Shown here: positions 10,690-21,840 of the stretch, in pieces
How the letters are laid out: each line of letters opens with the position of its first letter
Numbering within the stretch: position 1 is the stretch's first letter
Source: Eurosta solidaginis
Lineage: Eukaryota > Arthropoda > Insecta > Diptera > Tephritidae
NCBI RefSeq assembly: GCF_040869045.1
Contig: NC_090324.1
Span: 57,131,346-57,195,345, forward strand
Length of the DNA: 64,000 nucleotides
Direction: 5' to 3'
Program-made: the position numbers and the translations under genes
Notes under the pieces: generated by a model
Databases searched by the model: none
Told to the model about the DNA's origin: nothing
What the model saw: the letters and a program-made list of their open reading frames with translations, nothing else

Positions 10690-13600
10690 GAAAATCAATC
10701 TGGGGTAACCCTGGAATGTGGTTGTATAACATGTGTATCAAATGAAAGGTATTAAAGAGTATTTTAAGAGAGAATAGGCCATAGTTCTATGGATGAACGC
10801 CATTTAGGGATATCGCCATAAAGGTAGACCAGGGCTGACTCTAGAATTTGTTTGTACGATATGGGTATCAAATGAAAGGTGTTACTGAGCATTTTAAGAG
10901 GGAGTGGGCCTTAGGTCTATCGGTGGACGCCTTTTCGAGATGTCCCCATTAAGGTGGACCAGGGGTGATTCTATAATGTGTTTGTACGATATGGGTCTCA
11001 AATGAAAGCTGTTAATGAGTATTTTGAAAAGGAGTGATCCTTAGTTCCATAGGTGGACGCCGTTTCGAGATATCGCCATAAAGGTGGACCAGGGGTGTCT
11101 CTAGAATGTGTTTGTACGATATGGGAATCAAATGAAAGGTGTTACTGGGCATTTTAAGAGGGAGTGGGCATTAGGTCTATAGGTGGACGCCTTTTCGAGA
11201 TATCGCCATTAGGGTGGGCCAGGGGTGACTCTAGAATGTTTGTACGGTATGGGTATCAAACGAAAGGTGTTACTGAGCATTTTAAGATGGAGTGGGCATG
11301 AGGTCTATAGGTGGACGCCTTTTCGAGATATCGTCATTAGGGTGGGCCAGGGGTGACTCTAGAATGTGTTTGTACGATATGTGCATCAAACGAAAGGTGT
11401 TACTGAGCATTTTAAGAGGGAGTGGGCATTAGGTCTATAGGTGGACGCCCTTTCGAGATATCGCCATTAGGGTGGGCCAGGGGTGACTCTAGAATGTTTG
11501 TACGATATGGGTATCAAACGAAAGGTGGTAAGGAGTATTTTAAAAGGGAGTAATCCTTAGTTCTATAGGTGGACGCCTTTTCGAGATATCGCCATAAAGG
11601 TGGACCAAGGGTGACTCTAGAATGTTTGTACGGTATGGGTATCAAACGAAAGTTGTTACTGAGCATTTTAAGAGGGAGTGGGCATTAGGTCTATAGGTGG
11701 ACGCCTTTTCGAGATATCGCCATTAGGGTGGGCCAGGGTGACTCTAGAATGTGTTTGTACGATATGGGTATCAAATGAAAGGTGGTAATGAGTATTTTAA
11801 AAGGGAGTAATCCTTAGTTCTATAGGTGGACGCCTTTTCGAGATATCGCCATAAAGCTGGACCAAGGGTGACTCTAGAATGTTTGTACGGTATGGGTATC
11901 AAACGAAAGTTGTTACTGAGCATTTTAAGAGGGAGTGGGCATTAGGTCTATAGGTGGACGCCCTTTCGAGATATCGCCATTAGGGTGGGCCAGGGGTGAC
12001 TCTAGAATGTTTGTACGATATGGGTATCAAACGAAAGGTGGTAAGGAGTATTTTAAAAGGGAGTAATCCTTAGTTCTATAGGTGGACGCCTTTTCGAGAT
12101 ATCGCCATAAAGGTGGACCAAGGGTGACTCTAGAATGTTTGTACGGTATGGGTATCAAACGAAAGTTGTTACTGAGCATTTTAAGAGGGAGTGGGCATTA
12201 GGTCTATAGGTGGACGCCTTTTCGAGATATCGCCATTAGGGTGGGCCAGGGTGACTCTAGAATGTGTTTGTACGATATGGGTATCAAATGAAAGATGGTA
12301 ATGAGTATTTTAAAAGGGAGTAATCCTTAGTTCTATAGGTGGACGCCTTTTCGAGATGTCGCCATAAAGCTGGACCAAGGGTGACTCTAGAATGTTTGTA
12401 CGGTATGGGTATCAAACGAAAGTTGTTACTGAGCATTTTAAGAGGGAGTGGGCATTAGGTCTATAGGTGGACGCCTTTTCGAGATATCGCCATTAGGGTG
12501 GGCCAGGGTGACTCTAGAATGTGTTTGTACGATATGGGTATCAAATGAAAGGTGGTAATGAGTATTTTAAAAGGGAGTAATCCTTAGTTCTATAGGTGGA
12601 CGCCTTTTCGAGATATCGCCATTAGGGTGGGCCAGGTGTGACTCTAGAATGTTTGTACGATATGGGTATCAAACGAAAGGTGTTACTGAGCATTTCAAGA
12701 GGGAGTGGGCATTAGGTCTATAGGTGGACGCCTTTTCGAGATATCGCCATTAGGGTGGGACAGGGGTGACTCTAGAATGTTTGTACGATATGGGTATCAA
12801 ACGAAAGGTGTTACTGAGCATTTTAAGAGGGAGTGTACATTAGGTCTATAGGTGGACGCCTTTTCGAGATATCGCCATTAGGGTGGGCCAGGGGTGACTC
12901 TAGAATGTTTGTACGATATGGGTATCAAACGAAAGGTGTTACTGAGCATTTTAAGAGGGAGTGTACATTAGGTCTATAGGTGGACGCCTTTTCGAGATAT
13001 CGCCATTAGGGTGGGCCAGGGGTGACTCTAGAATGTGTTTGTACGATATGGGTATCAAATGAAAGGTGGTAAGGAGTATTTTAAAAGGGAGTAATCCTTA
13101 GTTCTATAGGTGGACGCCTTTTCGAGATATCGCCATAAAGGTGGACCAAGGGTGACTCTAGAATGTTTGTACGATATGGGTATCAAACGAAAGGTGTTAC
13201 TGAGCATTTTAAGAGGGAGTGGGCATTAGGTCTATAGGTGGACGCCTTTTCGAGATATCGCCATTAGGGTGGGCCAGGGTGACTCTAGAATGTGTTTGTA
13301 CGATATGGGTATCAAATGAAAGGTGGTAATGAGTATTTTAAAAGGGAGTAATCCTTAGTTCTATAGGTGGACGCCTTTTCGAGATGTCGCCATAAAGCTG
13401 GACCAAGGGTGACTCTAGAATGTTTGTACGGTATGGGTATCAAACGAAAGTTGTTACTGAGCATTTTAAGAGGGAGTGGGCATTAGGTCTATAGGTGGAC
13501 GCCTTTTCGAGATATCGCCATTAGGGTGGGCCAGGGTGACTCTAGAATGTGTTTGTACGATATGGGTATCAAATGAAAGGTGGTAATGAGTATTTTAAAA

Positions 13601-16600
13601 GGGAGTAATCCTTAGTTCTATAGGTGGACGCCTTTTCGAGATATCGCCATTAGGGTGGGCCAGGTGTGACTCTAGAATGTTTGTACGATATGGGTATCAA
13701 ACGAAAGGTGTTACTGAGCATTTCAAGAGGGAGTGGGCATTAGGTCTATAGGTGGACGCCTTTTCGAGATATCGCCATTAGGGTGGGACAGGGGTGACTC
13801 TAGAATGTTTGTACGATATGGGTATCAAACGAAAGGTGTTACTGAGCATTTTAAGAGGGAGTGTACATTAGGTCTATAGGTGGACGCCTTTTCGAGATAT
13901 CGCCATTAGGGTGGGCCAGGGGTGACTCTAGAATGTTTGTACGATATGGGTATCAAACGAAAGGTGTTACTGAGCATTTTAAGAGGGAGTGGACATTAGG
14001 TCTATAGGTGGACGCCTTTTCGAGATATCACCATTAGGGTGGGCCAGGGTGACTATAGAATGTGTTTGTACGATATGGGTATCAAATGAAAGGTGGTAAT
14101 GAGTATTTTAAAAGGGAGTAATCCTTAGTTCTATAGGTGGACGCCTTTTCGAAATATCGCCATTAGGGTGGGCCAGGTGTGACTCTAGAATGTTTGTACG
14201 ATATGGGTATCAAACGAAAGCTGTTACTGAGCATTTTAAGAGGCAGTGGGCATTAGGTCTATAGGTGGACGCCTTTTCGAGATATTGCCATTAGGGTGGG
14301 CCAGGGGTGACTCTAGAATGTTTGTACGATATGGGTATCAAACGAAAGGTGTTACTGAGCATTTTAAGAGGGAGTGGACATTAGGTCTATAGGTGGACGC
14401 CTTTTCGAGATATCGCCATTAGGGTGGGCCAGGGGTTACTCTAGAATGTTTGTACGATATGGGCATCAAACGAAAGGTGTTACTAGCATTTTAAGAGAGA
14501 GGGGGCATTAGTTCTATAGGTGGACGCCTTTTCGAGATGTCGCCATAAAGCTGGACCAAGGGTGACTCTAGAATGTTTGTACGGTATGGGTATCAAACGA
14601 AAGTTGTTACTGAGCATTTTAAGAGGGAGTGGCATTAGGTCTATAGGTGGACGCCTTTTCGAGATATCGCCATTAGGGTGGGCCAGGGTGACTCTAGAAT
14701 GTGTTTGTACGATATGGGTATCAAATGAAAGGTGGTAATGAGTATTTTAAAAGGGAGTAATCCTTAGTTCTATAGGTGGACGCCTTTTCGAGATATCGCC
14801 ATTAGGGTGGGCCAGGTGTGACTCTAGAATGTTTGTACGATATGGGTATCAAACGAAAGGTGTTACTGAGCATTTCAAGAGGGAGTGGGCATTAGGTCTA
14901 TAGGTGGACGCCTTTTCGAGATATCGCCATTAGGGTGGGACAGGGGTGACTCTAGAATGTTTGTACGATATGGGTATCAAACGAAAGGTGTTACTGAGCA
15001 TTTTAAGAGGGAGTGTACATTAGGTCTATAGGTGGACGCCTTTTCGAGATATCGCCATTAGGGTGGGCCAGGGGTGACTCTAGAATGTTTGTACGATATG
15101 GGTATCAAACGAAAGGTGTTACTGAGCATTTTAAGAGGGAGTGTACATTAGGTCTATAGGTGGACGCCTTTTCGAGATATCGCCATTAGGGTGGGCCAGG
15201 GGTGACTCTAGAATGTGTTTGTACGATATGGGTATCAAATGAAAGGTGGTAAGGAGTATTTTAAAAGGGAGTAATCCTTAGTTCTATAGGTGGACGCCTT
15301 TTCGAGATATCGCCATAAAGGTGGACCAAGGGTGACTCTAGAATGTTTGTACGATATGGGTATCAAACGAAAGGTGTTACTGAGCATTTTAAGAGGGAGT
15401 GGGCATTAGGTCTATAGGTGGACGCCTTTTCGAGATATCGCCATTAGGGTGGGCCAGGGTGACTCTAGAATGTGTTTGTACGATATGGGTATCAAATGAA
15501 AGGTGGTAATGAGTATTTTAAAAGGGAGTAATCCTTAGTTCTATAGGTGGACGCCTTTTCGAGATGTCGCCATAAAGCTGGACCAAGGGTGACTCTAGAA
15601 TGTTTGTACGGTATGGGTATCAAACGAAAGTTGTTACTGAGCATTTTAAGAGGGAGTGGGCATTAGGTCTATAGGTGGACGCCTTTTCGAGATATCGCCA
15701 TTAGGGTGGGCCAGGGTGACTCTAGAATGTGTTTGTACGATATGGGTATCAAATGAAAGGTGGTAATGAGTATTTTAAAAGGGAGTAATCCTTAGTTCTA
15801 TAGGTGGACGCCTTTTCGAGATATCGCCATTAGGGTGGGCCAGGTGTGACTCTAGAATGTTTGTACGATATGGGTATCAAACGAAAGGTGTTACTGAGCA
15901 TTTCAAGAGGGAGTGGGCATTAGGTCTATAGGTGGACGCCTTTTCGAGATATCGCCATTAGGGTGGGACAGGGGTGACTCTAGAATGTTTGTACGATATG
16001 GGTATCAAACGAAAGGTGTTACTGAGCATTTTAAGAGGGAGTGTACATTAGGTCTATAGGTGGACGCCTTTTCGAGATATCGCCATTAGGGTGGGCCAGG
16101 GGTGACTCTAGAATGTTTGTACGATATGGGTATCAAACGAAAGGTGTTACTGAGCATTTTAAGAGGGAGTGGACATTAGGTCTATAGGTGGACGCCTTTT
16201 CGAGATATCACCATTAGGGTGGGCCAGGGTGACTATAGAATGTGTTTGTACGATATGGGTATCAAATGAAAGGTGGTAATGAGTATTTTAAAAGGGAGTA
16301 ATCCTTAGTTCTATAGGTGGACGCCTTTTCGAAATATCGCCATTAGGGTGGGCCAGGTGTGACTCTAGAATGTTTGTACGATATGGGTATCAAACGAAAG
16401 CTGTTACTGAGCATTTTAAGAGGCAGTGGGCATTAGGTCTATAGGTGGACGCCTTTTCGAGATATTGCCATTAGGGTGGGCCAGGGGTGACTCTAGAATG
16501 TTTGTACGATATGGGTATCAAACGAAAGGTGTTACTGAGCATTTTAAGAGGGAGTGGACATTAGGTCTATAGGTGGACGCCTTTTCGAGATATCGCCATT

Positions 16601-16880
16601 AGGGTGGGCCAGGGGTTACTCTAGAATGTTTGTACGATATGGGCATCAAACGAAAGGTGTTACTAGCATTTTAAGAGAGAGGGGGCATTAGTTCTATAGG
16701 TGGACGCCTTTTCGAGATATCGCCATTAGGGTGGGACAGGGGTGACTCTGGTATGTTTTTGTACGATATGGATATCAAATTAAAGGTATTAATGAGGGTT
16801 TTAAAAGCGAGTGGCCCTTAGATGTATATGTGAAGGCGTTCTCGTGATATCCACCAAAATGTGGACCAGGTGATCCAGAA
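10690..16880 (+). repeat. ~127-bp minisatellite array in E copy 1 (about 48 units)
   Basis: Units of 125-130 bp contain the landmarks GGTGACTCTAGAATG, TTTGTACGATATGGGTATCA, CATTTTAAGAGGGAGTGGGC, CTATAGGTGGACGCC and TTTCGAGATATCGCCAT. Outermost units are more diverged (for example GTATAACATG near 10710); central ones are nearly identical. At least two unit types alternate: one has CATTTTAAGAGGGAGTGGGC, the other TATTTTAAAAGGGAGTAATC. Confidence 0.95.
12355..16680 (+). repeat. Higher-order repeat blocks inside the E copy 1 array
   Basis: A marker unit reading GAGATGTCGCCATAAAGCTGG recurs at about 12355, 13383, 14536 and 15563, spacings of 1028, 1153 and 1027 bp (8, 9 and 8 units). In addition, a block of about 2180 bp ending at 14520 repeats almost base for base, ending at 16700 (shared rare text GAGAGAGGGGGCATTAG at both ends). 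This shows recent multi-unit amplification. Confidence 0.85.
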
Positions 16881-18206
16881 AATCATCTGTCGGGTACTGC
16901 TAATTTATTTATATATGCAATACCACTAACAGTATTCCTGCCAAGATTCCAAGGGCTGTTGATTTCGCCTTGTAGAACTTTTTCATTTTCTTCTACTTAA
17001 TATGGTAGGTGTCACACCCATTTTACAAAGATTTTTCCAAAGTTATATTTTGCGTCAACAAACCAATCCAGTTACCATGTTTCATCCCTTTTTTCGTATT
17101 TGGTATAGAATTATGGCATTTTTTTCATTTTTCGTAATTTTCGATATCGATAAAGTGGGCGTGGTTATGGTCAGATTTCGCCCATTTTTTATACCAAGAA
17201 AAAGTGAGCTAAGGTAAGTACGTGGGCTAAGTTTAGTAAAGATATATCGGATTTTGCTCAAGTTATTGTGTTAATGGCCGAGCGGAAGGACAGACGGTGG
17301 ACTGTGTATAAAAACTGGGCGTGGCTTCCACCAATTTCGCCCATTTTCACAGAGAACAGTTACCGTCATAGAATCTATGCTCCTACCAAATTTGAGAAGG
17401 ATTGGTAAATTTTTGTTCGACTTATGGCAATAAAAGTATTCTAGACATACTAAATGAAAATGGGCGGAGCCACGCCCATTTTGAAATTTTCTTTTATTTT
17501 TGTATTTTGTTGCATCATATCATTACTGGAGTTGAATTTTGACTTAATTTACTTATATACAGTAAAGATATTAAATTTTTTGTTAAAATTTTAATTAAAA
17601 AAAATTTTTTTTTAAAAAGTGGGCGTGTTCTTAATCCAATTTTGCTAATTTTTATTTAGCACATATAGAGTAATAGTAGTAACGTTCCTGCCAAATTTCA
17701 ACATGATATCTTCAACGACTGCCAAATTACAGCTTGCAAAACTTTTAAATTACCTTCTTGTAAAAGTGGGCGGGGCCACGCCCATTGTCCAAAATCTTAC
17801 TAATTTTCTATTCTGCGTCTTAACGTCAACCCATCTACCAAGTTTCGTCGCTTTATCTGTCTTTTGTAATGAGTTATCGCACTTTTTCGGTTTTTCGAAA
17901 TTTTCGATATCGAAAAAGTGGGCGTGGTTATAGTCCGATATAGTTCATTTTAAATAGCGATCTGAGATGAGTGCTCAGGAACTTACATACCAAATTTCAT
18001 CAAGATACCTCAAAATTTACTCAAGTTATCGTGTTAACGGACGGACGGACGGACGGACGGACATGGCTCAATCAAATTTTTTTTCGATCCTGATTATTTT
18101 GATATATGGAAGTCTATATCTATCTCGATTCCTTTATATATGTACAACCAACCGTTATCCAATCAAACTTAATATACTCTGTGAGCTCTGCTCAACTGAG
18201 TATAAA
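16881..18206 (+). promoter_or_regulatory. Unique tail of E copy 1 with TATA box and GC-box cluster
   Basis: About 1.3 kb with six or so GGGCGTGG/CCACGCCC (Sp/KLF-type) boxes near 17156, 17317, 17462, 17620, 17767 and 17919, several beside TCGATATCGA. TATAAAA at 17307-17313 lies directly before one GC box (CTGGGCGTGG). The arrangement recurs in E copies 2 and 3. Promoter function is only an inference. Short frames here (17002-17217, 17703-17933) have no recognisable product. Confidence 0.35.
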
Positions 18207-18229
18207 GACTAGTCGAGCTCGTTTTCAAT

Positions 18230-19447
18230 ACTTCAAAATTCTATTTCAAAAAAGGAAAGAAAATTTGTAGCGATTTTGATACAAGCAACCTAATTGTTTA
18301 GGATAAGATTGACTTAGGACAATTCTTTACCAGGCTCGAAAAAGAAGCCGGCAATTTAGGCCTTGTACGAATACAGTTGTCCTTATGGGACAAATTGTTT
18401 AAAAGAAATTATACTGCAGTAGGAAAATTTATTGAAATAGGAAACAAGGTTCTCAAAAAACTAACAATTGCACTAACCCCAGAGGTTATATATGTGACTA
18501 AACCCGGGAAAATTAAGGAAATTCTGCAAAAATATCATGACGATCCTATTAGTAGTGGCCACCCAGGAGTAAATCGCATGACAAATAAAATCAAGCAGAA
18601 ATATAGCTGGCTAAAAATGAAAAATGGCGTAAGAAAATACGTAAAGAACTGCATCCACTGTCAGAAAAACAAAATAAATAAGCATATAAAATAGCCAATG
18701 ACAATAACGGAGACACCTCCGAAGGCTTTTGATATAGCACAGATTGATACGGTCGAACCATTACCGGTAGTTGAGCACTTCATTCTGATTTATGGTTGCA
18801 TGAAAACAATCCTAACAGACACGGGAACCGAAAAAAAATTGCTTATTCGAAGAACTATGCAAACTGTTAAAAATTTAGCATAAAACCTCAACACCATACC
18901 ATCATCAAACTTTGGGCACTGTAGAACGTAGTCATAGGATGTTTAACGAATATTTGCGTTCATAAATACCCAGTGATAAAGATTATTGGGACGAATACCT
19001 CAGGTATTTCGCGTACTGCTACAACACGACCCCATCGACCGTACACGGGTACTGCCCTTACGAGTTTATATTTGCAAAAAATCCCCCGACGTACGAATTC
19101 TTAAACGGTAATAAAATAACCCCGTGTACAATCACAAGGCATATGACAAGGAAATTAAATATAGACTTCAAATATCTCAACAACGAGCTAGGAAATTAAT
19201 AAACGAAGTCAAAGACGATAATTACGATAAAAGTAGCACCGGTAAGGAAATAAAATTAGGTGATCTAGTATTAGTTAGAGAAGAAGCTAGCCATAAGCTA
19301 TACAGTAAATATAAAGGACGGTATAAGGTAAAGAAAATTGACAAAAATAACAATTTTACTTTAATACCATATAGAGAAGAAACTAGTAATAGAAGCAATA
19401 AAGATAAGGAATTAGTAGTCCATAAGAATAGGATTAAACACATCTAA
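18230..19447 (+). pseudogene. Ty3/Gypsy integrase, defective (N1)
   Basis: Integrase inserts retroelement DNA into the genome. The HHCC zinc finger is present (GHPGVNRM near 18560; CIHCQKNK near 18655). The catalytic core begins (FDIAQIDTVEPLP), then a stretch is missing before HFILIYGCMKTILTDTGTE, so part of the core between the two Asp motifs is lost. TAG at 18692 (GAG in N3) interrupts, and frameshifts near 18840 and 19120 separate the remainder (TPHHHQTLGTVERS with the catalytic Glu, then a Lys-rich C-terminal domain, 19124-19447, ending HKNRIKHI). N3 shares the core deletion. Confidence 0.85.
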
Positions 19448-19625
19448 GATATCTCTTGGAAATAATCTAAAAATAAATATTACTCAGTTATTTAATAATA
19501 ATTTGTATCTAAGCAATTGAAAACAAATTTTTTTTCTCAGCTTCATATGTGTATAAAATATATATTAGAAAATAATTTCTAGAAGACAAGCGGATTTTAA
19601 GTGGGTGCACACATTTAAAGCCGAC
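19448..19625. other. Gypsy 3' untranslated region
   Basis: AT-rich sequence between the integrase stop and the inferred LTR. I see no strong polypurine tract; the weak candidate is AGAAGACAAGCGG near 19581. Confidence 0.35.
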
Positions 19626-20550
19626 TGTGTAATAAGTAAAATAAGTAAATAAGTAAAAAACAACTTAATACAAAACCTTTCTCATAATCAAAAGCACATA
19701 ACCATAAAAATGTACATATATATATGATACTTCAAAAAAGCACAAACAAAAGAACAATAGAAAAAAGATTTGTCACACATAATCGTAAGCACTCAACCAC
19801 AAAAAAAAAAAACAAAAATTTTGCACAAAGAAAAAAAAATGTAGTCAAAATTACTCAACAAAAAAAAGCAAAAGTCAGCTTATTATGAAAAAGCGAAAAT
19901 CAGCATAACGGACACTGTATGCAAAGCAAATGCAAGCGAATAAAAACAACAAGAAAGCATATAAGCAAAAAGTTCACTGCTTGTAGTATAAAGTTGTCAT
20001 TATGACATAAATTTCAACTAAAATTCAAAATTTTTTATTTGGTAACACGAAGCAAGTTGACTGGGTCATTCAACGAAAAATGAAACAACACGGCACACTT
20101 ATCACACTGACATTGGAGTGACCGTCTATAACTAAGCATAAAATTATATACGCTCACTTAAAAGGCCGATGGTGTAGTATCGCGTGGAATTCACCCCATT
20201 TCAAACACGCTTAACATTACAAACGCTCGTTCATTGACCCAGGTAACTACCATAAGTTCATTCGCTTTCAATAAGTCACCTAATGCATTAATGCGTCATA
20301 CTAAACTGCTCAAGCGGGAATCATATTGGCAATATGTAGGTCAATAATTTGCTGTTAAGCCTTCCTCACTATTGAGTCATGCACCTTTAGTCTGTAAATA
20401 TTAATGTAAGTATGTATATATGCATTGGTTAAGAACTTCTGTATAAAGAGTAATGAATTTCGTCAATAAAGAGCAATTGCAACAATTGCGATCCAACGCT
20501 ACTCATCAGCGTTCGGCTCTTAAATCATTTTTGTTCAACTTTATTCTACA
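19626..20550 (+). repeat. Ty3/Gypsy LTR shared by N1 and N2
   Basis: Inferred LTR: it follows integrase and ends TTCTACA at 20550, directly before a TGGCGATCC primer-binding-like site. The start at TGTGTAATAAG is a guess, because the only other copy (51005-51778) is itself a duplicate and truncated. Inside are a TATAAAG at 20442-20448 and AATAAA at 20465-20470. It acts as the 3' LTR of the N1 Gypsy and the 5' LTR of the N2 Gypsy. Confidence 0.65.
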
Positions 20551-20567
20551 TGGCGATCCTGCCAGCC
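20551..20567 (+). promoter_or_regulatory. Gypsy primer-binding-like site
   Basis: TGGCGATCCTGCCAGCC follows the LTR end directly. Opening with TGG is expected for pairing with a tRNA CCA end. I could not match the tRNA. GATCCTGCCA recurs at 20629 and 20688. Confidence 0.5.
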
Positions 20568-21046
20568 TGATCTTCAGTTAGCTGAAAATTTGCTCATAAG
20601 CAAAATTCGCCATATCATGCTGAACAGAGATCCTGCCATCTCACAAACAGTTCGCTAACTGCCAAGAATTTTAAAGACAGGACTAAAGATCCTGCCAAAC
20701 TAAATATAAAAATTAAGTAGTCCTGTATGAAACAGGATACAAAGGAAGAAGATATTTTGCGCTACAAAGAGGATTCCAAGAAAATTGCTAACATCATCAG
20801 TTAAGAGGAGCTGAGCAAATTAAAATCGAAAATATTACATCATCAGTTATGAAGATTGGAGCAAATCAAAATCGAAGTTAAACAACATACTGATCGGCAC
20901 TAAGGATGACTGACCAAATAAACGCATAAGCGAAGTGGAATAAACAACATTCTGATCGGCAATAAAGAGAACTGACTAAATAAAAGCATAAAGCGAGGTG
21001 GAATAAAAATGACGGACCAAATAAAAGCAAACGATGTGGAATAAAG
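20555..21046 (+). repeat. Repeat-built Gypsy leader
   Basis: Three short direct-repeat sets follow the LTR. GATCCTGCCA occurs at 20555, 20629 and 20688. Two ~46-bp units begin CATCATCAGTTA at 20792 and 20838. About two and a half ~62-bp units lie at 20881-21046 (ACTGATCGGCA, then ACCAAATAAA and GTGGAATA). The same sets are present in the N3 leader. No long frame runs through them. Confidence 0.75.
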
Positions 21047-21344
21047 AAATCTTCAGCAACAGCAAAAATCAGCAGCAAACAACATCCAGGCTGACAAGGA
21101 GTTATAAATGTTTAAGTATAATAAAAATTTTTAGAATCAATTGAGCGATGTCAGGGACGCTAAACTATGAGCAAAAACTTGGTTTTTGCTTAGGAATTTT
21201 TTTTACCTGCATCTTAAATTAGAATGAATTTTGTCACAATACGACTAGCTTAAAAGAAAAAAAATTGAAAAAGTAACAACATAAATACAAATTCTCCAAT
21301 AAGTTGTTAAAAAAAAGAAACTTTCATATACCGAGTAAATTGGA

Positions 21345-21527
21345 ATGTCTGAAAAATATTTTAAACACCCCATTGAGTGGGAAGACAAAGTAATTTTAGA
21401 CGCAGGAACAGTAGATTACGAAAAGGAATTAAAATGGTTATAAACATTTTGGAAAAAGATAGGCATGAATAGGGAACCCACAATTGAGGATGTAAAAAAC
21501 CCCACAACCAGGGAAGAAGAACCGTGA
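21345..21527 (+). pseudogene. Leader small ORF 1, interrupted (N1/N2 leader)
   Basis: Counterpart of the intact 60-codon frame at 52573-52755. It starts MSEKYFKHPIEWEDKV and has TAA at 21441-21443 where N3 has CAA (codon 33). The product would be acidic and soluble, without a domain I know. It lies between the Gypsy LTR and gag. Confidence 0.5.
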
Positions 21528-21540
21528 GAATGATACGAAT

Positions 21541-21840
21541 GGTATTCCCCGAGAGAGCTTAAAATTAAATTGTAATAGCGTTGAAACTTTTTGACTATGA
21601 AAGAAAATAAACTATACTAAGCTTAGTGATTATAAATTTTTTTTTAAAATGTTAAAATCCATTTAACCTAAATAAAAATATTTTTAATTTAAAAATTTTA
21701 GACTTACAATTCTATAATATGAAGATTATAAATAAACTGGAATATTTAAGATAAAGAATAAAATCAAAGACATTTTATTAAAATTGCAATTTACCCCTTA
21801 TTTTCACTGGAAGAGGAAAATATACCACAGAAGGTTCAAA
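21541..21840. other. Leader segment between the two small ORFs
   Basis: Very AT-rich with no supported gene. The N1-N3 identity stops at 21540, so this stretch belongs to the N2 leader only. TTTTAG near 21700 and the CACTGGAAGAGG area near 21805 could be splice-related, but the evidence is weak. Confidence 0.35.

Larger units (their letters stand above)
10617..18206 (+). mobile_element. Tandem-repeat-containing non-autonomous element E, copy 1
   Basis: A 7.6-kb insertion inside the Gypsy element, between RNase H and integrase. It begins CAAGTAAGGAAGG with a perfect GTTCGG/CCGAAC hairpin within 30 bp, then ACTCAGTTGAGAGC. It continues as a long ~127-bp tandem array and a 1.3-kb unique tail, and ends at a (GGAC)n microsatellite, a final hairpin (ATACTC/GAGTAT) and CTCAACTGAGT. 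The start and end share ACTCAGTTGAG as an inverted repeat set in from the ends. No transposase frame is present. Layout resembles tandem-repeat MITEs and DINE/Helitron-type elements of Drosophila; the class is undecided. Confidence 0.85.
1767..21540. repeat. Segmental duplication, copy 1 (partner 36849-52768)
   Basis: The whole succession (antisense RTE, BEL pol, poly-G, BEL LTR, Gypsy with element E at the same internal point, Gypsy LTR, leader) recurs in the same order and orientation at 36849-52768. Shared private changes include the deletion in BEL RNase H, the loss of ~360 bp of integrase, and the poly-G tract. Divergence is several percent up to about 6610 and about 0.5% beyond. Confidence 0.9.

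Noticed and set aside
14520..14738. 72-codon ORF inside the minisatellite array
   Set aside because: It arises only because a monomer variant lacks a stop; it is not kept in other units or copies.
10690..16880. The regular repeats could suggest a CRISPR array
   Set aside because: Units are contiguous ~127-bp monomers with no unique spacers, inside a eukaryotic transposon, and no cas genes are present.
17002..17217. 71-codon ORF in the E tail (also 48380-48595)
   Set aside because: The two copies are duplicates of one locus, and the independent E copy 2 has a stop early in the same frame.
20878..21078. Minus-strand 66-codon frame across the leader repeats (also 52106-52306)
   Set aside because: It is produced by the repeated leader units read backwards; no independent support.
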